Origin: Wolfiporia cocos
Lineage: Eukaryota > Basidiomycota > Agaricomycetes > Polyporales > Phaeolaceae
Direction of reading: 5' to 3'
DNA length: 64,000 bases
Assembly (NCBI GenBank): GCA_029448655.1
Contig: JACCLO010000010.1
Coordinates: 744,001 to 808,000 of the forward strand
Shown: positions 1 through 9,100 of the stretch, piece after piece
Layout of the letters: each line of letters starts with the position of its first letter
How positions within the stretch are numbered: position 1 is the stretch's first letter
Notes under the pieces: model-generated
Seen by the model: only the letters and a program-made list of their open reading frames with translations
What the model was told of the DNA's origin: nothing
Databases searched by the model: none
Translations under genes and position numbers: made by a program

Positions 1-173
1 TACCGGGACCGCAAGGGAAGCGGGACCCGTTGTATCTTCCACTCCGGACGTGTATGAGAGAGATGCACGCCGTCGTCGACACACCGACATGACACCTTAC
101 CGCATCAAGAACGGCCGTTCCCGGACATTTTTTATATAGTTGTAGTACAGCTTTCTCACGTAGTTACACAGCC
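1..173 (+). other. Leader (5' UTR) end of element A
   Basis: Non-coding sequence just upstream of ORF0. It resembles the end of the leader of element G (about 50607-50700), sharing a GCAAGGGAAGCG block and a GTATGAGAGA block. That supports it being retrotransposon leader rather than host DNA. Confidence 0.7.
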
Positions 174-1076
174 ATGCCTGCCGAGCGACAAGAGAAGTCC
201 ATCAAGATGGTCGAGGCTCGCCTGAGAGCTGGCCCGATCGTCAAGAAGCAGAAGCAGAAGGGTGACACCGGCAAGATGCCGGATAAGATGGTCGTAACCA
301 ACGCGGCCAATGGTAAACCGGAGCTCTGGAACATTCCGTCCAAGAGCCGCAAGGAGGTAGAAGACCTCATCCGGAAGCCCAAGTACCACGGGCCCCGCCT
401 AGGCCCCGCGGCCATCAAAACAAGGAACCAGCAGATAGCGGAGGAGGAAGCAAAGGCCATGCGAGAGTACGCGGCCCTTTCTGCTAAGCGCGCCCGCGTG
501 CGACGCTTAGAGGAAGAAGCCGAAGTAGCTCGCCACGTCGAGGCCGACGCCGCTTCTCGCGCCCAACGCGCGCCTCCGCCCCCCGATCAGTCGCTTATGA
601 ACCGAATCCTCACGCCCGACGAACTCCAGAAGATCGTCGACCTCGTCCGCTTGCCGCGGGCCGAGTGGGCTGAAAGACGCCTCTACGACATCCCTCGAGA
701 CTTCAACGTCTTCGACATCTCCTGCACGGAGAAGAAGTTCGATTGGGGTGCCAAGGTGATACCCACACTACTGGAGACCGCTAAGGTACTTTCCCCGGTG
801 TATACATGCATCGTGGCAAACGCAGACCTCTGCAACGGTCATCCCACATACGAGGTTACTAACCTCATACGGGACCTCCAGACGGTGTGCAAGGGTTTCA
901 TCGAGGCGGTGCTTATGGATCGGATCGACAACAGCCAAATGCGGCTGTTAGTTAAGAACTGTAAAATCGTAGGAAATTTTATGACTGGATATCCTAGCGT
1001 AGATAGGGAACACATACAGCGTATAATACGGGGCCTCAACGCCCTCAATGTATGGTTCCCCGTTCACCAAATGTAA
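174..1076 (+). CDS. ORF0 of element A, unrecognised Gypsy accessory protein (300 aa)
   Basis: I do not recognise this protein. It is basic and charged at the N-terminus. A W-N-I-P motif lies at about residues 50-53, a charged helical segment likely to form a coiled coil at about 75-130 (RARVRRLEEEAEVARHVEA), and a helical C-terminal domain at about 145-300 containing an SCTEKKFD block. The same layout recurs in ORF0 of element D (38265-39164) and element G (50815-51630). G shares IPSK, an LR-[LM]-P-x-EW block and CTEKK. The ORF ends 192 nt before the gag ATG and is in the sense orientation. The start is the first ATG and its GCCATGCC context is shared with G. It is not gag: it has no zinc knuckle, and a separate gag follows. 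The role is unknown; a structural or RNA-binding accessory protein is only a guess. Confidence 0.8.
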   Translation: MPAERQEKSIKMVEARLRAGPIVKKQKQKGDTGKMPDKMVVTNAANGKPELWNIPSKSRKEVEDLIRKPKYHGPRLGPAAIKTRNQQIAEEEAKAMREYAALSAKRARVRRLEEEAEVARHVEADAASRAQRAPPPPDQSLMNRILTPDELQKIVDLVRLPRAEWAERRLYDIPRDFNVFDISCTEKKFDWGAKVIPTLLETAKVLSPVYTCIVANADLCNGHPTYEVTNLIRDLQTVCKGFIEAVLMDRIDNSQMRLLVKNCKIVGNFMTGYPSVDREHIQRIIRGLNALNVWFPVHQM

Positions 1077-1268
1077 ACCCTCGCAGACCACCTGAGAAGG
1101 GGTTTTGCTCTACGCTTCTTATCGTGTGACTTCAAGCTCGCGCTCAAGAAAGGCACAACACATGGCAGTAGATAATTTTTAGTAATTACGTAGCCTTTTT
1201 CTCGGTTCTCCTCCTTTTACAGGCTGTCCCGCGCTTTTTTCAAGCAAGTGCTTACCAGGTTTTTAGCC

Positions 1269-3176
1269 ATGTCGCAGACCCCCCAACCCGAGGCTTCCGG
1301 TTCCCGCACTGCGGTCAACTCACCCGTGCACACCCCGGAGCGAACCACCTCCCCCACACCCGTCTCCCGTCCACCACGGACGCCCGCACCCCGCTCAGCC
1401 CCTCGCCCCAGACTCCCCCCATCAGAGCTCTGGCCGACTCACTTCTCGGGTCCCGTAGTCGGGAACGAGCAGTTACCGCCAATCTATGGCGAGTACACGG
1501 CCCTGGAGTTCGAGAGTCAGGAGGTCCTACCCGTCAGGGAGGAATTCGAGGTAGCAGAAGACGCATACGACGGCATCCCCGAGGGAGAACATGCCGCCCT
1601 CCGTCAGACATTCCAAATGTGTCTGAATTTCATGAGCGAGAACGCCAACGTCGCGGCAAGATACACGGACGAGGAACTTCGTCGATTCCGTTATGCTCTC
1701 GACTCCAGGCTACGCCTCGTCCTTCACAGGGCAGACGAGCACCGCCAGTACACCAAGTTCCTGGAGGCGCGCCTGGCAGCATCGGAAAACCGGGTCAAGT
1801 CGGCCCGTGACGACCTCGACTCCGCCCTCACCAGACTCCGAAAATTGGAGTCCACGACCACGCGCGATCTCGCCGATCGCCTCGCCAAACTCGAGGCTGC
1901 TGCCGCAACGGCACCGGTCTCCTCTTCCACCACAACCGCTGCTCCTGCTGGAGTAGCACCTCTCCGCCCCAAGGCGACGCCCCCACCGACCTTTACCGGC
2001 GACGGATCTAAGATCCCGGTGAAGGAATGGCTCCAGAAGTGCATCATGTACTTCTCGGTAGCAAAAATCTACCAGGAGCGGGAGCAGATCGTCGAAGCCC
2101 TGCAGCGTCTATCAGGGTCGGCGTTCCAATATCAGGAAAAGAGGATTAGGGACTCGGTAGACGTAACGAAGTCCCTGGGAACGTGGAAGGAGTTTGAAGA
2201 CGACATGGAGCGCGTCTACGGGAAGAAGACGGACCAGGAGGTGGCCCGTAAGGAGATCAAAGGGTATTTCGGCGACGAGGGAAAGAAGAAGGCGAAAGCC
2301 AACTTCTTCACGTACGCGGAGAGACTTCGCCAACTTGTCAAAGCGGCGAAGTCCGAGAACTCGACGGTGCTGGAGGAGCTCAAGGACGCGTTACCTGAAA
2401 AGGTACGCGATGGCTTCTCAATGCTAAAGATCATCAAGCACCCCGCCCCCACCGAGTGGGAAAAATATCTCGATATGGCAATCGAGTTCTACAAGGACGC
2501 GTACCCCGACGCTATTACCGGGAGTATCTTCGAAGACGGGAAGAAGGAGACGAAGAAGGCAGAGGTTAGCTCGGGCGGCAAGAAGGCCGCCACTATCACA
2601 ACGTCCCAAACCAGCGGATCTGAAAAGACCGCCAGCGGTGGGGGCACCAAGGCGAAGAAGGCGGGTCAAAGTTTACCCGATAACGCTAGGCCCGATGCAT
2701 CGTGGCGCGTACTGAAGGATGGGAAAAGGATTCTAGTCTCTCCCCCCCACAAGTGCGCCCAGTGCGGTCGCGACAACTGTACGACCGGCTGGAACGATTG
2801 CAAGTGGAAGGGCCAGCCGAAGGGAACCGCCCCCTCTGCGCCCAAGACGACAGCCGGGTCGTCATCAAACACATCGACAACGTCAAGCAGGCCGGCACCT
2901 GCTAATGACGGCAAAAAGCGCCGCTTCGTCCGCATCATTGAGAGATATGAGACGGACGAGGAGGACAACGACGAGGGGCAGAGTGCCACCACATCCACCG
3001 TGGGGACGCTCACCCGCGCGCACATCGAGGAGGTCGCGGCGACGGACTCGGACGCCGATAAGGACACCGTCCCCGACATGACTGATGTTATCGTTCATCA
3101 GTCCACCCTCTCGGAGCCGCCGGAGCGGCTATTAAAGAAAAAATATACTTCGGATTTTTACTACGATCGTATGTGA
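1269..3176 (+). CDS. gag of element A (635 aa)
   Basis: Capsid/nucleocapsid precursor. The N-terminal third is Pro/Ser/Thr-rich, followed by a coiled coil at about residues 160-210. A Retrotrans_gag-type domain begins near PPPTFTGDGS (about residue 240), continues through VKEWLQKCIMYF and ends near residue 430. The C-terminus is Lys/Ser-rich with a non-canonical Cys cluster (CAQCGRDNC...C) instead of a CCHC knuckle. The open frame extends upstream to a GTG at 1248, but the ATG at 1269 is the natural start. A pyrimidine-rich stretch ending in TTTTACAG lies about 50 nt upstream and could be a splice acceptor. The stop overlaps the pol frame, which is -1 relative to gag; I see no perfect XXXYYYZ slippery site in the overlap. 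Gag of element D is the closest relative in the window. Confidence 0.92.
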   Translation: MSQTPQPEASGSRTAVNSPVHTPERTTSPTPVSRPPRTPAPRSAPRPRLPPSELWPTHFSGPVVGNEQLPPIYGEYTALEFESQEVLPVREEFEVAEDAYDGIPEGEHAALRQTFQMCLNFMSENANVAARYTDEELRRFRYALDSRLRLVLHRADEHRQYTKFLEARLAASENRVKSARDDLDSALTRLRKLESTTTRDLADRLAKLEAAAATAPVSSSTTTAAPAGVAPLRPKATPPPTFTGDGSKIPVKEWLQKCIMYFSVAKIYQEREQIVEALQRLSGSAFQYQEKRIRDSVDVTKSLGTWKEFEDDMERVYGKKTDQEVARKEIKGYFGDEGKKKAKANFFTYAERLRQLVKAAKSENSTVLEELKDALPEKVRDGFSMLKIIKHPAPTEWEKYLDMAIEFYKDAYPDAITGSIFEDGKKETKKAEVSSGGKKAATITTSQTSGSEKTASGGGTKAKKAGQSLPDNARPDASWRVLKDGKRILVSPPHKCAQCGRDNCTTGWNDCKWKGQPKGTAPSAPKTTAGSSSNTSTTSSRPAPANDGKKRRFVRIIERYETDEEDNDEGQSATTSTVGTLTRAHIEEVAATDSDADKDTVPDMTDVIVHQSTLSEPPERLLKKKYTSDFYYDRM

Positions 3177-6100
3177 CGGCCTGTCCATGTACGATGACCG
3201 AGCGTAGTTGTATTATACCCACTGCAGAGATCAATCATATTTATCATAATCAATCGCGCGACACGTCTACATCTTTCAAGATTAACGTGGATCTCTGGGT
3301 ATATGGAAAGAAAGTACAGGCTACAGCGCTTGTAGATAGTGGCGCTCAAAAAAGCGTCATTAATTCCGACTTCGTCGCTACCCACAACCTGTTAACCCAA
3401 CCGCTTCGCCCAGTCATTAACGTACATAATGCAGACGGCACCTACAACAAAGCGGGAAAGATCGACACTTTAGTTAAGGCCTTCATGGTCCACGGCATTC
3501 ATAAGGAGACTATCGGTCTCGCCGTAACTAAACTCAGTGGTCAAGATCTTATACTAGGGTACGAATGGTTCACACGTCATAACCCGCACTTCGACTGGAG
3601 TGCAGGAACGATATCCTATGACCGGTGCACGAAAGAAGGAAAATGTATACATGCTGCTAAAAGGCAAAGGCCCGCCAAACCGTCGGAGGAGGAGGCAGAT
3701 GAACTCCCTGACGAAGTGGTCAGTATATGGGATCTCCCTTTGGACACACTAGGAGACGGAGATTCCGACAATCCCTTCGTTAACTGGCTATCGCAGCTAG
3801 ATAATGAAGACAACAAAACTCTAGCTCAACTTGTAGCTGAGATACTCGAAAAGGATAATGAATCCTTAGACTCGTCTTCAACTGAAAAGTGGAGATCGTT
3901 AGTCCCTAAAGAGTATCACGAGTTTGGTCCGACAGTGTTCAGTCACAAGGCTTCAGAACGGATGCCTGTCCGCAAGGACTATGACCACGCCATTGACTTT
4001 GTCGAAGGCGCAACACTGCCGAAACCCGTAAAACGTTACCCAATGTCTAAGCTTCAGCAAAACTCCTTAGACGAGTGGATCGACGAAGAACTTCGCAAAG
4101 GTTACATCCGAGAATCCAAATCGCCGATAGCATCACCCGTTTTCTTTGTAGCAAAGAAGGACGGGTCACTGCGCATGGTAGTCGACTATCGAAAGCTAAA
4201 CGAAATCACAATACAGAACAAATATCCCATTCCTCGCATATCCGAGTTGATAGATCAGCTCGCATCCGCATCAATCTTTACCAAGATCGACCTCCGTTGG
4301 GGGTACAACAATGTGCGGATAAAGGAAGGGGATGAGTGGAAGACAGCCTTCATTACCCATAGGGGGCTGTATGAAGCTACTGTTATGTACTTTGGCTTTT
4401 GTAACGCGCCAGGCACATTCCAAGCGATGATGAATAGCGTCCTTTCCGACTTCATCCAGTCGGGAAAGGTTATCGTTTACCTAGACGATATTCTGATTTT
4501 CGGAAACGACCTCAAAGAGCATCGGAAACTAGTCAAAGCCGTATTGCAGCGACTTCAGGATTCCGACCTCTATGCGAAACCCGAGAAATGCTTCTTCGAA
4601 CAAAAGTCCATCGAGTACTTGGGGATGATTATCTCCCATAACTCCGTTGCGATGGACCCAAAGAAGTACGAAGGGGTTCTTGATTGGCCTCAACCAACCA
4701 AGGTTAAGGAAGTCCAAGCCTTCTTAGGCTTCGCCAATTTCTATAGGCGATTTATTAGGGACTTTTCTTACAAGGCCAAACCACTCACACAGCTCACCCG
4801 CAAGAATCAGAAATGGGTTTGGGGCGAGAAGGAGCAACAGGCGTTTGAGGACCTGAAAAAGGCCTTTACGTCTGCGCCAATTCTTAGAATACCAGACCAA
4901 GACTCGCCTTTCAGGATCGAGTCCGATGCCTCCGACTTCGCAACCGGCTCAGTCCTTTCACAATTAGACCCTAAGGATGGTTTATACCATCCTGTTGCTT
5001 ACTATAGCAAGTCTATGACTGAAGCCGAACGCAACTACGAGATATATGACAAGGAACTCCTCGCTATTATTCGTTCACTCGAAGAATGGCGTCATTATCT
5101 CGAGGGGCACCCTAAGGTATTTGAAGTATGGACAGATCACGCAAATCTTACATACTTCAAGACGGCGCAAAAGCTTACCAGACGACAGGCACGTTGGGCA
5201 TTATACCTAACTCGATTCAACTTCAAGTTGTATCACAAGCCCGGAAAGACAATGCTTACCGCGGATCCTCTGTCCAGGAGGCCAGATCATGAAGAGGGGG
5301 TGGAACTTGACAACAGGGATAAAATCCTCCTTAAACCGGAATTTTTCGCGACCGAATTCGCCATTCGGGCCCTGGAAACCTCTTCTGATGAAACCACAGC
5401 GATGGCCGAAGACTCTAATCAGTCATTACTCGAGGCTATCCGCTTAGCATTACAAGACGACAAGCTAACTTCGTCCTATCAATCCCTTCTCTCATCGGGA
5501 CCAAGGGAATTCAAGAAAGAGCTCCAAGACTGGAACTACGAGAACGGCTTACTACTACACAAGGGCAAGGTCTATGTCCCTAACGTCGAGCAGACACGCC
5601 GACGCGTAGTAGCCGCACACCATGACCACATTACTGCTGGTCACTTCGGACGCTGGAAGACTTACGAACTAGTAACTCGTAACTTCTGGTGGCCAGGCAT
5701 ATCAACGTTCGTCAAGAAGTACGTTCAGGAATGCGACATCTGTCAAAAGATGAAGAGTCGACCTGAGAAGCCGTACGGATTACTTAAACCTAATCCCGTA
5801 CCAACCCAGCCATGGGAAGTCATTACAATCGACTTCATCATGTATCTACCAAAGTCTATCGATAACAAGAAGACTTACGATTCCATTATGGTTGTAGTGG
5901 ACCGACTAACGAAGAGGGCGCATTTCTATCCGATCAGTTCCAAGTTTGGAACAAAGGATTTGGCCGATATCTTGTATACACGGGTTTACCCATTACACGG
6001 CCTGCCTCGTCAGATCATTAGCGATAGAGGCGTCCAATTCGCGTCAAAGCTGTTCAAGGAATTCTGTCAATTCCTCAACATTGAACACTCGATGTCAACA

Positions 6101-7558
6101 GCTTACCATCCACAGACCGATGGACAGACAGAGAGGGTTAACCAAACCCTGGAACAGTACCTTCGCTGCTACGTCAATTCGTATAGAAAAGACAATTGGA
6201 GTAGACTCTTGCCTACGGCAGAGTTTGCTTACAATAACGTAGCGTCGGAAACTACCAGGCACTCGCCTTTCTTTGTCGAACTAGGTAGACACCCCTTGGC
6301 TGGACCCAGCGATCAGGAACTCCCCCGCACAGTCAATCCTGACTTAAACGACATCGCACACGAACGATGGAAAGCACAAGAAGAAGCGAAAGCCGCTATG
6401 TTAGTAGCTTCTGAACGATGGAAATGGTACAGCGATCGAGGACACAAACAACTCGATCTACGCGTGGGTGATAAAGTACTAGTCAGTACTAAGGATTACC
6501 AGACATCTGAAAAGAGTCTGGCCCCCCGATATATCGGCCCTTTCAAGATTGCAGAAATCTTATCGCCGGTGACCTTCAGGCTAACAATGGGGTCACAATA
6601 TCGTCAATATCACCCGGTATTCCACGCATCTAAGCTAGTACCATATAACCAAGCTGAAGATCGGTCGCCGTCTCCCGAACTATCAGAAGACGACGACAGA
6701 GAATGGGAAGTATCGAAAATCCTTAACCATCGGAAACGAAGAGGGAAACTTGAGTACCTCGTTCGATGGTCAGACACGACGTCTAAGGACGATACATGGG
6801 AACCCGAAGAAAACCTTGAGCACTCTAAAGAAGTACTGGACGAATACAAAGCCCGGTTCTTCGACGCTCAGACAAACCACCTCTCGGCACACCGAACGAT
6901 TGCTGTTGCTGAACCCGACGATGATCCTAACTGGAAAGTGGGAGATCGTTACCTCTGGCCTGATGACTGGCCCATGCACTCGGACGATATCGAAGACGAG
7001 TCCGAGGGTTACAACTCCGATCAGGAGAGGCCAGTCAAACCCACCAGCCGATGGCTGAAAAGAGATCCGTACGGAAACTTCGTAGAAGACAACATCGTCT
7101 TCAATGACTATCTGGAATTCGCCGTACCATTCGGTGACAAAGATGCGGCTCCACTCTATCCCGTAAAAGGGACCCCACACTCCGCTGGATACGATATATA
7201 TGCTATGGAAGGATCAATCATCCAACCCGGCCAAACCGCCACCATATCAACAGGACTTCAAGTTCTGTTCCCTTACGGGCATTACGGACAACTGGCAACA
7301 CGGTCTAGCATGGCGAAGCAAAGCCTAATCGTACTAGGAGGAGTTATCGACTGGGACTATAGAGGAGAAGTCAAAGTCATGATTCATAACCTTGGATCAA
7401 CCGCATACGAAGTAAAGGCAAAAGACAAAGTAGCCCAGCTACTAGTTCATCGGATGTATTATCCCGAAGAACATGTCTCGTCGCCCTCCGCTTACAATCT
7501 CTTACACGGTCAACAAGGTCAACGAGGTACAAAGGGTTTTGGCAGCACAGGCAAGTAG
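3173..7558 (+). CDS. pol of element A: PR-RT-RNaseH-INT-chromodomain-dUTPase (1461 codons)
   Basis: Polyprotein for reverse transcription and integration. Approximate residues counted from 3173: aspartic protease LVDSGAQ at 53; RT with YLDD near 436; RNase H at 580-690 (ESDASDF, YEIYDKELLAI, TDHANL); integrase HHCC zinc finger near 816-862; catalytic D in TIDF near 886, D in SDRG near 950 and E in QTDGQTERVNQ near 986; chromodomain at about 1175-1225 (WEVSKILNHR ... YLVRWSDT); dUTPase at about 1320-1461 (nt 7130-7555) with AGYDIYA, TRSSMA, GGVIDWDYRGEV, KVAQLL and RGTKGFGSTG. The frame is -1 relative to gag and overlaps its stop. The first ATG is at 3194, so production by frameshift or re-initiation is undecided. 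A dUTPase after the chromodomain is unusual. No inactivating mutation was seen. Confidence 0.95.
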   Translation: MTACPCTMTERSCIIPTAEINHIYHNQSRDTSTSFKINVDLWVYGKKVQATALVDSGAQKSVINSDFVATHNLLTQPLRPVINVHNADGTYNKAGKIDTLVKAFMVHGIHKETIGLAVTKLSGQDLILGYEWFTRHNPHFDWSAGTISYDRCTKEGKCIHAAKRQRPAKPSEEEADELPDEVVSIWDLPLDTLGDGDSDNPFVNWLSQLDNEDNKTLAQLVAEILEKDNESLDSSSTEKWRSLVPKEYHEFGPTVFSHKASERMPVRKDYDHAIDFVEGATLPKPVKRYPMSKLQQNSLDEWIDEELRKGYIRESKSPIASPVFFVAKKDGSLRMVVDYRKLNEITIQNKYPIPRISELIDQLASASIFTKIDLRWGYNNVRIKEGDEWKTAFITHRGLYEATVMYFGFCNAPGTFQAMMNSVLSDFIQSGKVIVYLDDILIFGNDLKEHRKLVKAVLQRLQDSDLYAKPEKCFFEQKSIEYLGMIISHNSVAMDPKKYEGVLDWPQPTKVKEVQAFLGFANFYRRFIRDFSYKAKPLTQLTRKNQKWVWGEKEQQAFEDLKKAFTSAPILRIPDQDSPFRIESDASDFATGSVLSQLDPKDGLYHPVAYYSKSMTEAERNYEIYDKELLAIIRSLEEWRHYLEGHPKVFEVWTDHANLTYFKTAQKLTRRQARWALYLTRFNFKLYHKPGKTMLTADPLSRRPDHEEGVELDNRDKILLKPEFFATEFAIRALETSSDETTAMAEDSNQSLLEAIRLALQDDKLTSSYQSLLSSGPREFKKELQDWNYENGLLLHKGKVYVPNVEQTRRRVVAAHHDHITAGHFGRWKTYELVTRNFWWPGISTFVKKYVQECDICQKMKSRPEKPYGLLKPNPVPTQPWEVITIDFIMYLPKSIDNKKTYDSIMVVVDRLTKRAHFYPISSKFGTKDLADILYTRVYPLHGLPRQIISDRGVQFASKLFKEFCQFLNIEHSMSTAYHPQTDGQTERVNQTLEQYLRCYVNSYRKDNWSRLLPTAEFAYNNVASETTRHSPFFVELGRHPLAGPSDQELPRTVNPDLNDIAHERWKAQEEAKAAMLVASERWKWYSDRGHKQLDLRVGDKVLVSTKDYQTSEKSLAPRYIGPFKIAEILSPVTFRLTMGSQYRQYHPVFHASKLVPYNQAEDRSPSPELSEDDDREWEVSKILNHRKRRGKLEYLVRWSDTTSKDDTWEPEENLEHSKEVLDEYKARFFDAQTNHLSAHRTIAVAEPDDDPNWKVGDRYLWPDDWPMHSDDIEDESEGYNSDQERPVKPTSRWLKRDPYGNFVEDNIVFNDYLEFAVPFGDKDAAPLYPVKGTPHSAGYDIYAMEGSIIQPGQTATISTGLQVLFPYGHYGQLATRSSMAKQSLIVLGGVIDWDYRGEVKVMIHNLGSTAYEVKAKDKVAQLLVHRMYYPEEHVSSPSAYNLLHGQQGQRGTKGFGSTGK

Positions 7559-7625
7559 CGCAAGCAAAGTCTAACCCTTTAGTGGGCTCTAGCATTTTTA
7601 GCTGCTTCATCGGGACGCTGAATTT

Positions 7626-7639
7626 TGAGGAGGGGGTAA
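7626..7639 (+). other. Polypurine tract of element A
   Basis: A GAGGAGGGGGTAA purine run ends exactly at the TG that opens the 3' LTR. This is the plus-strand DNA primer position. Element D has a matching run (AGAGGGGGTAA) at the same place. Confidence 0.8.
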
Positions 7640-8241
7640 TGTCACGGTTTCTCTTATTTTTCCCTATTTTTCCCTATTTTCTCTGATTTTCTACAGCTCG
7701 TTCTACTCGCTTTCCAAGTCATGTTATGTCTTATCTTATCTCACTCTCGTAGATAACTCTTATCTTATCTCTTGTGCACGTTAGCTCAGCGCCTATCATG
7801 GCGCCTCGTCTTATCTGTAGACTTATCTTATCTTTCCTGCACGTGACCCTACAAAGAGTTCACAACATACGTTGCCACACGTCACATGGCTTTCTAGTGA
7901 CTCGCGTCACCTGCCGCTGGCTCACGCTCAGTCAGCGGCCTAACTCACGTCACATGCTGTAGCCTTATGCTCAGTCAGCGACCTTTGGAACTATCACAAG
8001 CTTTGGGTCGTACCATTACCGGTACATAACCCTACGCCCTGCGGTATCTCTAGTCTTACCTACGGTGTTACGGGTCTTACCCTCCATGTATATAAGCTGG
8101 CCTCTGAGTACGTTGTAGACTCAGAATAGTTCTCCTCGACAATCGACTAGTTGTTCTTACCAACTGCTTGACTCTTACACCTCACACTTATCGACACCGC
8201 CCCTCAACCATTATATTCAGTCTTAGTGAGTGTCTGTGTCA
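7640..8241 (+). repeat. 3' LTR of element A (602 bp)
   Basis: Begins TGTCACGG right after the polypurine tract and ends CTGTGTCA, with imperfect short inverted ends. A TATATAAG box lies at 8089-8096. About 30 nt downstream AGACTCAGAATAG could be the RNA start; if so, the unseen primer-binding site should read roughly CTATTCTGAGTCT. Confidence 0.88.
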
Positions 8242-9100
8242 AGAACGACGTACAGAGGGTGATCTTTATCCTCTCTTATATTTCGAACAAGGGGAAAACG
8301 GGCCAATGGAAACAGAATTATCACCGGGTTTATACAAACCCCCAGACGAAACGATTCTTCCCGCCTAGTCTTGCACAGTTTGATGCAGACTTCCAGAAAG
8401 CCTTCGGAGCCATTGAAGAGGTACAGAAGGCGCGGAAGAAAATCCTGGACGTAACCCAGGACAGGAAGGACATCGATGATTATATCACCGAGTTCAACAA
8501 CTTGGCTGGAAAAGCCCAGTACGATCGATACAGCGCAGACGGAAATGCGCTGCTCATAACCCTCTTCGAGAAAGGGTTACCGGAACACACGACCCGATAC
8601 ATCATCGGTGTTCGGCCGCTACCAGCGACCATTGACGAGTGGCAGTCCGCCGCCTCGTACTACGAAAACACATACAAGATATTCTTGAAACGGGACAAAC
8701 CGTTTGTCAAGAAAAAGGCTTGGCAAGCCTCGAACCAGAATAACGGACGTACTAGTGCTCCACAGACAACCGCACCGAAAGATCCGAATGCGATGGATGT
8801 AGATCGAATGACCACCCAGGAAAGGGACGATCACATCAAGAAGGGAAATGCTTCATCTGTCATCAGCCAGGGCATATGTCGCGAGACTGCCCAAAGAGGC
8901 CGAGGAAGCCAGCCCGCCCTAGGCGGACTACTCGAAAGACCGAAGAAGAAGAAGCCGAGCAAGAAGCTCGCATCGAAGAAGTCTCTGAAGAAGAGACTGA
9001 ATACATCACCGCTAACAGAGCAGTCACAGCAATAAGAGCCCTGAAAGCCAAGAACCCCGAGCTCCTAGCAAGGCTCGTAGAAGAACAGGATTTTGCCTAG
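8242..9100 (+). CDS. gag of element B, 5'-truncated by element A, with a -1 frame change
   Basis: Retrotrans_gag-type sequence begins immediately after the LTR of A (FILSYISNKGKTGQW, then FDADFQKAFG, YITEFNNLAGKAQYDRYS, LFEKGLPEH). This frame would run to 9035 but loses gag character after HIKKG. The -1 frame takes over at 8849 and encodes a perfect CCHC knuckle, C-x2-C-x4-H-x4-C (CFICHQPGHMSRDC), followed by an acidic tail ending at 9100. The switch point carries GGGAAAT in zero frame (8843-8849), so it is either a programmed -1 site or a one-base deletion. The pol frame is open from 9016 and is -1 again relative to the knuckle frame. Confidence 0.82.
8843..8849 (+). promoter_or_regulatory. 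Candidate -1 ribosomal frameshift heptamer in gag of B
   Basis: GGGAAAT is positioned as G GGA AAT in the gag reading frame and fits the X XXY YYZ rule. Slippage here gives KKGN-CFICHQ and so joins gag to its zinc knuckle. A position inside gag, before the knuckle, is atypical, and simple loss of one A from an ancestral GGGAAAATGC explains the data equally well. Confidence 0.4.

Larger units (their letters stand above)
1..8241 (+). mobile_element. Ty3/Gypsy element A (5' LTR outside window)
   Basis: Chromodomain Gypsy element with the order leader, ORF0, gag, pol, polypurine tract, 3' LTR. The 5' LTR and most of the leader lie left of the window. The 3' LTR ends at 8241 and is followed directly by the interior of another element's gag, in frame, so A is inserted into element B. 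The TSD should be the AGAAC at 8242-8246, but its partner is outside the window. All three ORFs are open over their full length, so this copy could be recently active, although LTR identity cannot be tested here. Confidence 0.93.
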
